64,000 nt of DNA from Hohaiivirga sp031546825 (lineage in GTDB: Bacteria > Pseudomonadota > Alphaproteobacteria > Rhizobiales > Beijerinckiaceae), in assembly GCA_031546825.1 (NCBI GenBank), contig JAVBJU010000025.1:62001-126000 (forward strand), given 5' to 3'. Shown here piece by piece: positions 55,701 to 63,620 of the stretch. Every line of letters begins with the position of its first letter. Position 1 is the stretch's first letter. The position numbers and the translations under genes were made by a program. A model generated the notes under the pieces. The model did no database searches. It was not told the origin of the DNA and saw only the letters and a program-made list of their open reading frames with translations.

Positions 55701-56187
55701 GCGGTTGCCGCTTCTTGACCCTGCAACCCGCGACGCCCAGGCTCATGCCTATCTGGCCCTGCGCGCGCCCACATGGAGCGAGACAGAGCACCGCGCCCTT
55801 CTTGCCGATGTGACACGCCTCCTTGGCGCGGCGGCGCTCGCGCCATTGTTTGCGGAGGGGGCGCGCGCCGAAGTCACCATTGCGGGAACCGTGCGGATAC
55901 CGGGCCGCGATATCAAGGTGTCTGGGCAGATCGACCGCTTCGCCGTGCATGAGGGCACTGTGCTGATCGCCGATTTCAAGACCTCACGCCCGCCGGTTGG
56001 CGATCATTTGACGCCGCAAAGCTACATCACCCAGGTTGCCCTTTACGCAGCCCTGCTGGCGGAGCTTTATCCTGACCACCGGGTGCGCCCTTTCATCGTG
56101 TGGACTGCGGGGCCGTTGATGCGTGAAATCGGACCGGCGGAATGCGCTGCGGCACTTGCCGACATCAAAAATGACCACTTGGGTTGA
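52729..56187 (+). CDS. addA: Double-strand break repair helicase AddA
   Basis: UvrD-type helicase with a C-terminal RecB-like nuclease, 1152 residues, partner of AddB. Motifs: Walker A NAGAGKTKVLTDRVLR near residue 25, Walker B VDEAQDTNPDQWE near 400, VGDPKQSIYGFQGA, and VMTVHGAKGLEAPVTIV near 785. The nuclease motif LIADFKTSRPP lies near 1085. It overlaps addB by 4 bases. A thioredoxin gene follows after 107 bases, an order common in Rhizobiales. Confidence 0.95.
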   Translation: MSGLTIPLKTIEAQQKAANPRASAWVSANAGAGKTKVLTDRVLRLLLAGSLPGRILCLTFTKAAAANMSIRVFERLGRWVTLTDEELEQELQKLQGRAPSREDMRIARRLFARAIETPGGLKIETLHAFCERLLHLVPFEANVPARFSVLDENLANEMIDRTIDETLSAILAGQMPELETAWHIVSAQTGGDMLRALIGSALRERELASPAGLKARLVLLAQALRVDPQACPDDLRATILAGGLEPDHLAQMAEVLGRSDKATDQSRSADIRAVLVASDEERFERYSTIFFTATGNPRSDRAFVTKGIPDDIRQTLFDERDRLAEAKDGLLAAEAYQRTAALYRLASAIKQRIEMEKAEKGQLDFDDLVHKTLDVLSRDAAAWVLYKLDRGVDHVLVDEAQDTNPDQWEILRAITAEFASGLGIERNSTRTVFAVGDPKQSIYGFQGAAPEQFELSRKAWEKNSRDVSLPFENVSLTLSFRSVPAVLSAVDATFAPEENNSGLSFGETGKARQTIHESARLSMPGTVELWPVERPEPEPEPDAWGVPLDVPEAFAPPVKVARRIARTVARWISSGDDNGRAWRAGDILVLVRKRGAAFEAVIRALKESNVPVAGQDRIEIGAHIAVLDLIAAGRAALLPQDDLTLATVLKSPLVGLSEDDLFTLAADRIEGEPLVVAIERHAAAGHGIAATVRATLAEWRALARDLGPFGFYATLLGPLQGRARLVARLGSEAGDAIDAFLTFARNAEMMEALPLLSFLVRFERASYSVKRDFEAARDEVRVMTVHGAKGLEAPVTIVIDGCDVHGRDPALVPVASKGQTIPVWTTKTADCSITGAARADLRAKAIEEHHRLLYVAMTRAGDRLLIAPFMNSANGEVPPEAWNAMVRRGLEGKPDDSRLSNRKEEFGDVLMWREGDAGKAPSVPEARATTAPESAHDWLKRDVVSEPEPLPPLRPSTALSAAQQPVRDRVRTRPGSAKARLRGTLAHALIERLPLLDPATRDAQAHAYLALRAPTWSETEHRALLADVTRLLGAAALAPLFAEGARAEVTIAGTVRIPGRDIKVSGQIDRFAVHEGTVLIADFKTSRPPVGDHLTPQSYITQVALYAALLAELYPDHRVRPFIVWTAGPLMREIGPAECAAALADIKNDHLG

Positions 56188-56294
56188 CCAAAGCCCGGCG
56201 GCTGCTTGACCGGGGGCGGTGGGGTTTCTACCTTGTAACAATCATACGCGGGCGATTCCCGCGTCATCTTTTTCAGTCTAAAGAGGTATTTGCC

Positions 56295-56612
56295 ATGGCG
56301 ACCATTGCGGTAACCGATTCCAGTTTCGAGCAGGACGTTCTGAAAGCCGCCGGACCTGTTGTGGTCTATTTTTGGGCGGTGTGGTGCGGCCCATGCAAGA
56401 TGGTCGCGCCGGTGCTTGAAGAAGTGTCCAATGAATTGGCGGGCAAGGTTAAGTTCGGAAAAATCAATGTGGATGAGAACCAAAATATTGCCGCGCAATA
56501 TGGAATCCGCTCCATCCCGACCATGATGATTTTCAAGGATGGCGATGTGGTAAGTCAGCGTGTTGGCGCAGTTTCCAAGGGTGACATGCTGAAGTGGGTT
56601 CAGTCGGTCTGA
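56295..56612 (+). CDS. trxA: Thioredoxin
   Basis: A 105-residue thioredoxin that reduces protein disulfides in the cytosol. The active site WCGPCK has Cys31 and Cys34, and the cis-proline lies in IRSIPTMMIFKDGD. The residue before the motif is Val (FWAVWCGPC) instead of the more common Glu/Pro context. The ATG at 56295 has AGAGG upstream; the frame to 56184 is not conserved protein. A weak terminator-like hairpin follows before the SulP gene. Confidence 0.95.
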   Translation: MATIAVTDSSFEQDVLKAAGPVVVYFWAVWCGPCKMVAPVLEEVSNELAGKVKFGKINVDENQNIAAQYGIRSIPTMMIFKDGDVVSQRVGAVSKGDMLKWVQSV

Positions 56613-56696
56613 CCACGATTTCAGGAAATTTCTGACAAAAACGTGCGTTTTGCTTCCCTTTGGAGCAAGAGAGCGCTTTGAGTAGCTTGAATCTGG

Positions 56697-56736
56697 AGTA
56701 TGGTGTGTCTGTTTCAGGGGCACCATACTTCAGTTT
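56697..56736 (+). terminator. Possible terminator between trxA and the SulP gene
   Basis: AGTATGGTG (56697-56705) pairs with CACCATACT (56721-56729) around a 15-base loop, followed by TCAG and six T residues. The stem is only moderately stable. It lies 24-63 bases before the SulP start and could also act in its leader. Confidence 0.5.
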
Positions 56737-56759
56737 TTTGTTATTTGGGGGCGCGCATT

Positions 56760-58469
56760 ATGGCCGGAAAGGCACACGAAGAGCGCTGGGCAGATCTGTT
56801 CATGCCAAAGCTCATGACCGTCCTGCGCGAAGGGTATGGGCTCACGGGACTTCGTGCCGACGCCATGGCCGGGCTCACCGTGGCGATTGTGGCGCTTCCA
56901 TTGTCAATGGCCATTGCCATTGCCTCCGGCGTCACGCCGGATCGCGGGCTCTATACCGCCATTGTCGGTGGTTTTCTGGTGTCGCTTCTTGGTGGCAGCC
57001 GTTTCCAGATTGGCGGACCGGCTGGGGCTTTCATCGTGCTGGTGGCGGGTGTCGTGCATCAATATGGTGTCGATGGCCTTCTGCTTGCAACGATGATGTC
57101 CGGTGTCATGCTAGTGCTGGTTGGCCTTTTTCAACTTGGCACCTTTATCAAATACATTCCCTTTCCGGTGACAGTTGGCTTCACGTCGGGCATTGCTGTT
57201 ATCATTTTTGCGAGCCAGATCAAGGATCTGTTTGGGCTGACGCTTTCCGCGCCGGAACCGGGGGCGCTCTTGCCCAAGCTCAAGGCGTTGGGCCTCGCCT
57301 GGAATACGATATCTGTTGCGGCGACGGCGCTGGGTCTTGCCACCGTGATCCTCATCCTGGCACTGCGCCGTTTTGCGCCGCGCATGCCGGGATTGCTGGT
57401 GGCGATCTCGGTGGTGTCCATTGCCGCTTTTGTTTTTAACTTCCCGGTCGCGACCATCGGCAGCACATTTGGTGGTATTCCGCGCTCTCTGCCCTTGCCG
57501 ACACTTCCGGTGATGTCGGTGAGCCGCATCATCGAACTCATGCCCTCCGCCATTGCCTTCACCCTGTTGGGCAGTATTGAAAGCCTGTTGTCGGCGGTGG
57601 TTGCTGACAGCATGAGCGGACGGCGGCACCGCTCCAATTGTGAACTGGTGGCGCAAGGCATCGCCAATATCGGCTCGGCCCTGTTCGGCGGTTTCTGCGT
57701 GACTGGCACCATCGCCCGCACCGCCACCAATGTGCGCTCGGGTTCGCGCGGGCCGGTTTCAGGAATGCTGCATTCGGTATTCCTCTTGCTGTTCATGCTG
57801 CTGCTGGCGCCGTTGGCCGGTTATATCCCCTTGGCGGGGCTCGCTGGCATTCTCGCCGTGGTGGCCTGGAATATGGCTGAAAAGCGCGAATTTGTCGTTC
57901 TGATGCGCGCATCCTGGGGCGATGCGGTGGTGCTTCTGGCCACCTTCCTTCTCACCATATTCCGCGATCTCACCGAGGGTATCATCGTCGGGTTCGCACT
58001 TGGTGCGTTGTTGTTCCTGCACCGCATGGCCAAGGCGGTGAATATCGACAACGATATGCCCGACAGCACCCGCGACCGTGCGGATTTTTCTGACGAACAG
58101 CGGACGCCTTACGATGCCACGCTGGCGCAGGACAGAAGCGTTGCGATTTATCGCATCTCCGGTGCCTTCTTTTTTGGTGCGGCGGCGGTGGTCGGCCGCG
58201 CGCTGGAGCAGGAGGCGGGCTGGCCGAAAGTCATCATCATTGATTTTTCCGATGTGCCGATCATCGATTCGACCGCTGCGGCCACCATTGCCGCCTTCGT
58301 CGCAAAGGCGCGCAATTCCGGGTCATGCGTCTATCTGACGGGCGCGCGCCCGGCGATCCGGCGCATTCTGCTCAAACAGCACATCACATGGCCTCGGGTG
58401 CATTATCAGGCAGACATACAATCCGCGCTCACCGCGGCCCGCAACAAAACTGGGGCGCTGTCGCGTTAG
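56760..58469 (+). CDS. SulP-family anion transporter with STAS domain
   Basis: A 569-residue SLC26/SulP transporter for sulfate, bicarbonate or dicarboxylates. The membrane domain (about 20-410) has the family segments AGLTVAIVALPLSMAIAIA and SRFQIGGPAGAFIVLVAGVV, and the conserved block GSIESLLSAVVADSMSG. A C-terminal STAS domain follows (about 455-560, IIDFSDVPIIDSTAAATIAA). The ATG at 56760 follows a GGGGG run. The substrate is uncertain. It stands apart from sulfur genes, and YeiH at 4.2 kb is the only other candidate sulfur-anion carrier in the window. Confidence 0.92.
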   Translation: MAGKAHEERWADLFMPKLMTVLREGYGLTGLRADAMAGLTVAIVALPLSMAIAIASGVTPDRGLYTAIVGGFLVSLLGGSRFQIGGPAGAFIVLVAGVVHQYGVDGLLLATMMSGVMLVLVGLFQLGTFIKYIPFPVTVGFTSGIAVIIFASQIKDLFGLTLSAPEPGALLPKLKALGLAWNTISVAATALGLATVILILALRRFAPRMPGLLVAISVVSIAAFVFNFPVATIGSTFGGIPRSLPLPTLPVMSVSRIIELMPSAIAFTLLGSIESLLSAVVADSMSGRRHRSNCELVAQGIANIGSALFGGFCVTGTIARTATNVRSGSRGPVSGMLHSVFLLLFMLLLAPLAGYIPLAGLAGILAVVAWNMAEKREFVVLMRASWGDAVVLLATFLLTIFRDLTEGIIVGFALGALLFLHRMAKAVNIDNDMPDSTRDRADFSDEQRTPYDATLAQDRSVAIYRISGAFFFGAAAVVGRALEQEAGWPKVIIIDFSDVPIIDSTAAATIAAFVAKARNSGSCVYLTGARPAIRRILLKQHITWPRVHYQADIQSALTAARNKTGALSR

Positions 58470-58506
58470 CGGCAAGCCGCAACCTCAATTCAGGGGCATA
58501 TCGAAA

Positions 58507-58692
58507 ATGATACCATGCCGTGGATGCGGAAAGCTTATTTCGGACTTTTCCCGCCAATGCCCCCATTGCGGGCTCGGCAATCCCGTTGATACTGTTTCGG
58601 GTGCTCGCAAGATGCGATTGATTGTCATTGTGGGATTGTTTGTCGTTGCGGGCAATCTTCTGCTTCTTCTTGCGAAGTATTTTTATCCATAG
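58507..58692 (+). CDS. Zinc-ribbon membrane microprotein
   Basis: A 61-residue protein. A zinc ribbon with two CxxC pairs (CRGC at 4-7 and CPHC near 18-21) is followed by one membrane helix near the C-terminus (LIVIVGLFVVAGNLLLLLA). AGGGG lies about 10 bases before the ATG. It follows the SulP gene by 37 bases on the same strand. The layout, a cytosolic zinc ribbon tethered to the membrane, is seen in many small bacterial proteins of unknown function. Confidence 0.7.
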   Translation: MIPCRGCGKLISDFSRQCPHCGLGNPVDTVSGARKMRLIVIVGLFVVAGNLLLLLAKYFYP

Positions 58693-58768
58693 CCCCTCTT
58701 CCCGTGCAGAAGAGATAGCCGAAACCGCTGATGATGCGAGGGCTCTCGTGGAGCCTCTCGCCGTTGCG

Positions 58769-59710
58769 TCAGTCCTTGAACTCGGTACTGTTGATGATGT
58801 TGAGGAAGCGGCTGAGTGTGCCAGTGCGGTTTTCGGCTTTCACCGTGGCCAGCATCCGCAGGTGGCCGCCGCCACGGAAACGCAAGGTCTGCATCACGAT
58901 GACCGGGCGGGCAGTGGCTGTATCCACGGCGCGGGCGACGATTTCGTACCAATCATCGCCGTTGAGGCGAAACCCTTCGGCACGCTCGGGCTGAATGTTC
59001 CTGAGGTTCTGGGCGGAAATCAGGGCCTGGCGGGCAAACGCATCCTGGCTTGCCGCACTGGGCGGACCTCCCATGGCGACACCGATGATGACCAGCGGCT
59101 GTTCGCCGTCCAAGTTGTTATCCTTCGGGCCATCGGTCAGCACCAGCACATCGCCACCGACGACGCGCGCAACGCGGATGATGCGGAAGCCGGAAAGGTC
59201 GCCGACGGTGAAGGGGAGCGAATCAACTTGCTGTTGCAAAGTGAGCGGTGCGCGGAAGGTCGCGCTTTTCAGCGCGGAAATGATCTGGTTCTGGCTATAA
59301 GCGTCCCGGCCTTCCGGGGCCTGAGCGATGAGGAAAGCAGTTGTGGTCTCATCTCCCGCCACCACAATCCATTTGCGGATACGCTCGCCATTGGCGCTTT
59401 GAACGCCCCCGACCAGCAACGCATCGCGCCCGCCAACCTTGAAGTTCTGCCGGATGTTTTCCACCAAACCCTGCCGCTTGAGCTCATCCTTAGCGAGATC
59501 TGAAATCGCTTTGTCGTAAGCAATCGCCGGGAGCTCCACGATGGTGACGGAGGTCTGCTTTTCGATATTCTCAAAGCCGGGAAAACGGTTTGAGATTTCC
59601 ATTCCTGCCGGTGGTTCAATGCCGATGCGGGACCCTGGCGGATAAATGACTGTGGCCGAGGCGATCGAGGTTACGACCATGGCGATAAAAAGGGTGAACC
59701 ATCGGATCAT
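58769..59710 (-). CDS. Secreted protein of unknown function, about 313 residues
   Basis: A periplasmic or exported protein. The signal peptide (MIRWFTLFIAMVVTSIASA) is followed by VIYPPGSRIGIEPPAGM, reminiscent of proteins with a PsbP/lipoprotein-like fold. Later segments include IVELPAIAYDKAISDL and VARVVGGDVLVLTDGP. There are no cysteines for lipidation or disulfides. I start it at the ATG at 59710; a TTG one codon earlier is unlikely. It appears conserved-looking (balanced composition, no repeats), but I do not know the family. Confidence 0.75.
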   Translation of the reverse strand: MIRWFTLFIAMVVTSIASATVIYPPGSRIGIEPPAGMEISNRFPGFENIEKQTSVTIVELPAIAYDKAISDLAKDELKRQGLVENIRQNFKVGGRDALLVGGVQSANGERIRKWIVVAGDETTTAFLIAQAPEGRDAYSQNQIISALKSATFRAPLTLQQQVDSLPFTVGDLSGFRIIRVARVVGGDVLVLTDGPKDNNLDGEQPLVIIGVAMGGPPSAASQDAFARQALISAQNLRNIQPERAEGFRLNGDDWYEIVARAVDTATARPVIVMQTLRFRGGGHLRMLATVKAENRTGTLSRFLNIINSTEFKD

Positions 59711-59849
59711 CAAGCGCTACCTCACAAACTGAGCTCCGCTTCTGGCTGTCGATTGTGGCAAAGACAAGATGCGAGCAGAACAACGCACCATAACCATGGT
59801 GCAGTAAACCAGATGCTAATTTATTTTCGCAAAAGGGAAACCGAGGATC

Positions 59850-60470
59850 TCAATTCTTGAACACCTTCCGCAGCGTCAGATTAATGCGGCCATTATCGGC
59901 GACGAGTTCGGAGGTGCCGGGTATCAGCCGGTCTATGCCGTGATACACCAGCCGCGCCGGGCCGCCGAATACGATGGCATCTCCTGAGCGCAGTTTGACC
60001 GAACGGGTTGGTGTGGGTTTGTCGGTCAGGCCGTAGCGGAACAGGGCGGTGGTGCCGAGCGACAACGAGACGATGGGTGCGTCGAATTCTTCTTCTTCTT
60101 CTTTGTCCTGATGCAGGCCCATCCTGGCTTCGGCATTGTAGTAATTGATGAGGCAGGCTTCAGCATCTGCTTCGAAGCCGCTGAGGAGACGCCATGTCGT
60201 CACCAACCGCCCTGGCATGGGCGGCCACGGCTTTGCGGTTTCCGGGTGCGCTGCCTGATAGCGGTAACCGCCCGCATCCGAAACCCAGCCAAGAGCCCCG
60301 CAATTGCTCATGCGTACCGAAAATGGTTTGCCGGTTTTGGGCGTGCGCGGCGTGAACAGCGGCGCTTGTTGTACAATGGCGCGGATATCTTCCAGCAGAT
60401 GTTCCTGCGCATCCCGGTCGAGATAATCGGGATAATAGACAAGACCGGGGGCGAGCGTGATCGACGTCAT
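59850..60470 (-). CDS. alkB: Alkylated DNA repair dioxygenase AlkB
   Basis: Fe(II)/2-oxoglutarate dioxygenase that removes methyl groups from 1-methyladenine and 3-methylcytosine. In the 206-residue protein all ligands are present: His120 and Asp122 (MGLHQDKEEEEEFD), His177 (LVYHGIDR), and Arg195/Arg201 for 2-oxoglutarate (GRINLTLRKV). The ATG at 60470 has GGAG 8 bases upstream; a GTG three codons earlier is possible. It lies 31 bases after gpmA on the same strand and may share that transcript. No adaptive-response gene ada is nearby. Confidence 0.93.
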   Translation of the reverse strand: MTSITLAPGLVYYPDYLDRDAQEHLLEDIRAIVQQAPLFTPRTPKTGKPFSVRMSNCGALGWVSDAGGYRYQAAHPETAKPWPPMPGRLVTTWRLLSGFEADAEACLINYYNAEARMGLHQDKEEEEEFDAPIVSLSLGTTALFRYGLTDKPTPTRSVKLRSGDAIVFGGPARLVYHGIDRLIPGTSELVADNGRINLTLRKVFKN

Positions 60471-60501
60471 GGGTCTCACTCCGCCCCCGGAGATGAAGCG
60501 A

Positions 60502-61122
60502 TTACGCTTCGAGTACTTTCTTGCTGGTGACCAAGGTATCGGCCCCGAGCTTGTAGACCAGCGGCACGCCGGTTGCGAGTTCCATGGCCGGGATGGTTTC
60601 CGGTGTCAGGTGATCCAGCACCATCACCAGGGCGCGCAGCGAATTGCCGTGTGCGGCAACCAGCACGCGCTCGCCCTTCATGACGCGCGGCAGAATGTTC
60701 TTGACGTAGTAGGGCAGGGCGCGCGCCACGGTATCCTTGAGGCTCTCGCCGCCGGGAGGAGCAATGTCGTAGGAACGACGCCAGATATGAACCTGATCCT
60801 CGCCCCATTTCTTGCGGGCGTCATCCTTGTTCATGCCGGTGAGATCGCCATAATCACGCTCGTTGAGGGCCTGGTCGCGGATGGTTTCGAGATTGGGCTG
60901 GCCCAGTTCTTCGAGAATGAGCTTGCAGGTGCGTTGGGCGCGGGTGAGGTCGGAGGTGTAGGCCACATCGAACTGCACACCGAGTGCCTTGAGGCGCTTT
61001 CCGGCATTGCGGGCTTCCTCAACGCCGAGATCGGTCAGGTCGACGTCCTTCCAGCCGGTGAAGAGGTTCTTGAGGTTCCAGTCACTTTGCCCATGGCGGG
61101 CGAGGACGAGAAGGCGTTCCAT
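60502..61122 (-). CDS. gpmA: 2,3-bisphosphoglycerate-dependent phosphoglycerate mutase
   Basis: Interconverts 3- and 2-phosphoglycerate in glycolysis and gluconeogenesis. The 206-residue protein has the phosphohistidine motif LARHGQSDWN (His10), YTSDLTRAQRT and NERDYGDLTGMNKDDARKK. The ATG at 61122 has GGAG 8 bases upstream; the frame to 61170 is unsupported. It lies downstream of dapB on the same strand (125-base gap), a pairing common in Rhizobiales. Confidence 0.95.
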   Translation of the reverse strand: MERLLVLARHGQSDWNLKNLFTGWKDVDLTDLGVEEARNAGKRLKALGVQFDVAYTSDLTRAQRTCKLILEELGQPNLETIRDQALNERDYGDLTGMNKDDARKKWGEDQVHIWRRSYDIAPPGGESLKDTVARALPYYVKNILPRVMKGERVLVAAHGNSLRALVMVLDHLTPETIPAMELATGVPLVYKLGADTLVTSKKVLEA

Positions 61123-61247
61123 GATGATAACTCCGTAGCTTAAAATATATTCAGAGGCCCCGAGGGCCATCCGTTACGAAACCTGTTTACCTGAGCTTCC
61201 TGCGCAAGTCAGCCAAGAGGGTCTATATTATGACAAGAGGCCCAGTT

Positions 61248-62048
61248 TTATAATCCGAGCACATCCGTCATCGAATAGAAGCCGGGCTTCTGCTGAAAGG
61301 CCCAGCGCGCGGCCTGAATGGCACCCCCCGCGAAAATCCCGCGATCTTCAGCCCGGTGGTTGAGTTCCAGCCGCTCTGACGCTCCGGCAAAAATCACCGA
61401 ATGGTCGCCGATCACCGTGCCGCCGCGCAACGCCGCAAAGCCAATGGCACCGCGTTCGCGCACGCCGGTATGGCCGTCACGGGAGGTGATGGCGTGTTCC
61501 TTCAGGGCAATATTGCGACCATCAGCCGCCGCTTCGCCGAGCAGAAGCGCGGTGCCGGATGGCGCATCGACCTTCATGCGGTGGTGCATTTCGAGAATTT
61601 CGATATCGAAATCGGCACCGAGTACTTCCGCCGCCTTGCGCACGAGGCCCGCGAGCAGATTGACGCCAAGCGACATGTTGCCCGACTGGACAATGCGCGC
61701 GTGCCGCGCCGCAGCCCGTAGCTTTTCAAAATCCGGCTCGGTGAGGCCGGTCGTGCCGATGATGTGGACGATGCGCGCTTGCGCCGCGAGCGCCGCATAG
61801 CCGATGGTGGCCGCAGGCGCGGTGAAATCAATCACCCCATCGCAGGCCGCAAAAAGCGGCAGCGGATCGGTGGTGAGCGGAATACCAAGCGGTGCGGGCA
61901 GGCCCGCGAGCGCCCCCGCATCCTGACCGAGAAACGGGGAATGTTCGTGTTCAATGGCCCCAACCAACGTGCAATCATCGGTTTCAGCAATCGCCTTGAT
62001 TAACATCCGCCCCATGCGCCCCGAAGAGCCAACAACGACCAACCGCAT
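61248..62048 (-). CDS. dapB: 4-hydroxy-tetrahydrodipicolinate reductase
   Basis: NAD(P)H-dependent step of lysine and diaminopimelate synthesis. The 266-residue protein has the nucleotide motif VVGSSGRMGRMLIKAI and the active-site block LEMHHRMKVDAPSGTALLLGE-like sequence with its His and Lys near residue 157. GVNLLAGLVRKAAEVLG is also typical. It is likely the first gene of a dapB-gpmA-alkB stretch. Confidence 0.95.
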   Translation of the reverse strand: MRLVVVGSSGRMGRMLIKAIAETDDCTLVGAIEHEHSPFLGQDAGALAGLPAPLGIPLTTDPLPLFAACDGVIDFTAPAATIGYAALAAQARIVHIIGTTGLTEPDFEKLRAAARHARIVQSGNMSLGVNLLAGLVRKAAEVLGADFDIEILEMHHRMKVDAPSGTALLLGEAAADGRNIALKEHAITSRDGHTGVRERGAIGFAALRGGTVIGDHSVIFAGASERLELNHRAEDRGIFAGGAIQAARWAFQQKPGFYSMTDVLGL

Positions 62049-62291
62049 TTCATGCCTCCTCGGTTCGTATCCACCCCGATAGATTTCAGCAAAAGGCGGG
62101 ATTTTGCAACAGAAAACACAGCTTTACGGTGAAAATGCTTAATGGTGGGGGGCAGGGGGATTTCCTGCTCTATGGATGGTGAGGTCATAACTCTGTCGCG
62201 ATGGAGCGGTTCATGTCGCTTATGGGAGCTTTTGCGGCATGAGGCCTTGTAGTTGCTTCATTAAAGCGAGTGCACACTGATTACCGCGATA

Positions 62292-63602
62292 CTATCCGTC
62301 AAGGCGAAGGATTGGCAAGGAATTGACCAATAAGAACAAGATAGGCACCACAGCAAGGCCGACACAGAATTTGAAAAAGCACAAGTCTCGAACTGTAGCG
62401 AAATATGCAGCCCTCAGCCTCCTGTCGAATATGCGGTTACGATCAGCGCATGTGATCCACTTGTCCATCCACGCCAGAATGCCGCGGTAGCCAACAAGGC
62501 CCACACCTACGTGGAGCACAAGTAGTAAAAGGCATACTGCTATCGTGAATTTATCCCATTCATATCTCATGTGAATCGGCGGAATAACAACCTTGGTCAC
62601 GATCGTTACGACAGTAAAGAAAGCGCTCCAGCCTATCATATAGAAGACCGGAAAGTAGGCGGACAGATAAGCGGGGGCGAGTAGAAAGCCCCCTCCCCAC
62701 ATACCCGGCGCCCAGCTTCCGCACTGCCGCCTTCTGCCTAACATGGTGACAGCATGTAAGCATGGGACGTCGGAGAGCCTTTTAATGTCTTCCGCAGCGA
62801 ACAGATACAGACCGTTCTCATCCTTACGGATTGGATGTTCCCCTCGGGTTGCAGAATGCCAGAGGCGGACGGATCGCAACCAGTAAAGAAATTCTTGGGC
62901 TTCGCCAGGATGTTCCAAGAGAGCTAAATGAACTGGCATGTCACTCTCTTTCCAATCGAATTGATCACTAAGGATCAGAACAACCTCAAAAAATGGGCGA
63001 CAATATTCCATTACCTCGTTGCTGATCTTTACAATCAAACGTCTTTTCCGCCAGTTTGTCCACTTGCGGGAGATTGTTTTCAACTGTGTCGGTGAAGGGC
63101 CAATTTCGCGGGAAGCGTGATACAATGCTTGGATTATATCCTGTTCGTAAGAGCGCCGATGAAGCAAGGGTAATTTGTCGAGGCTCGTAAGGATATTTTG
63201 CCATACCTCCAAATCATCATAGGCAGGATGAGAAGTCAGCATTTGTCGGAGTGGTGTTGCACATTCGGCTGTAGGGACCGGGGGTGTCTCAGACGGAGTT
63301 GAAAGATACAAGCCCTCGCTTGCCTCATCGGCTTTTTGCGTGGGTTCTATCTCAGACGGCGCTACTGCAATAGCCGCGTTCACCATCTCGGCGTCGACGG
63401 CATGTTCATGCATTTGTGTCATGGCCATCGCCGCTTCTCGCGCCGCTACCAATTCCTGAAACCCTTCCGGGTCTTCATCCGGCCGCGTGGTCTTCAGCTT
63501 GCGGGCATAGGCGCGGCGGATGGCGATGCTGTCGCCAGGGCCTTCCATGTCCAGTACGGACCACGGATAGCGGGCAGTGTTGGGCGTCTCACCATGGGCC
63601 AT
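62292..63602 (-). CDS. Membrane protein with a degenerate J-like N-terminal domain
   Basis: A 436-residue protein of unknown function. Residues about 12-60 resemble a J domain (PWSVLDMEGPGDSIAIRRAY, then ARKLKTTRPDEDPEGFQEL), but the HPD tripeptide reads RPD, so DnaK stimulation is doubtful. A low-complexity linker and a helical region of about 200 residues follow. Three or four hydrophobic segments at about 310-436 complete it, including LLAPAYLSAYFPVFYMIGW and a final helix. The start ATG at 63602 has a GGAG site upstream, overlapping the end of the preceding gene region. The two genes are 18 bases apart and likely one operon. Confidence 0.72.
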   Translation of the reverse strand: MAHGETPNTARYPWSVLDMEGPGDSIAIRRAYARKLKTTRPDEDPEGFQELVAAREAAMAMTQMHEHAVDAEMVNAAIAVAPSEIEPTQKADEASEGLYLSTPSETPPVPTAECATPLRQMLTSHPAYDDLEVWQNILTSLDKLPLLHRRSYEQDIIQALYHASREIGPSPTQLKTISRKWTNWRKRRLIVKISNEVMEYCRPFFEVVLILSDQFDWKESDMPVHLALLEHPGEAQEFLYWLRSVRLWHSATRGEHPIRKDENGLYLFAAEDIKRLSDVPCLHAVTMLGRRRQCGSWAPGMWGGGFLLAPAYLSAYFPVFYMIGWSAFFTVVTIVTKVVIPPIHMRYEWDKFTIAVCLLLLVLHVGVGLVGYRGILAWMDKWITCADRNRIFDRRLRAAYFATVRDLCFFKFCVGLAVVPILFLLVNSLPILRLDG

Positions 63603-63620
63603 TTCAAAACTGCTCCAGAA

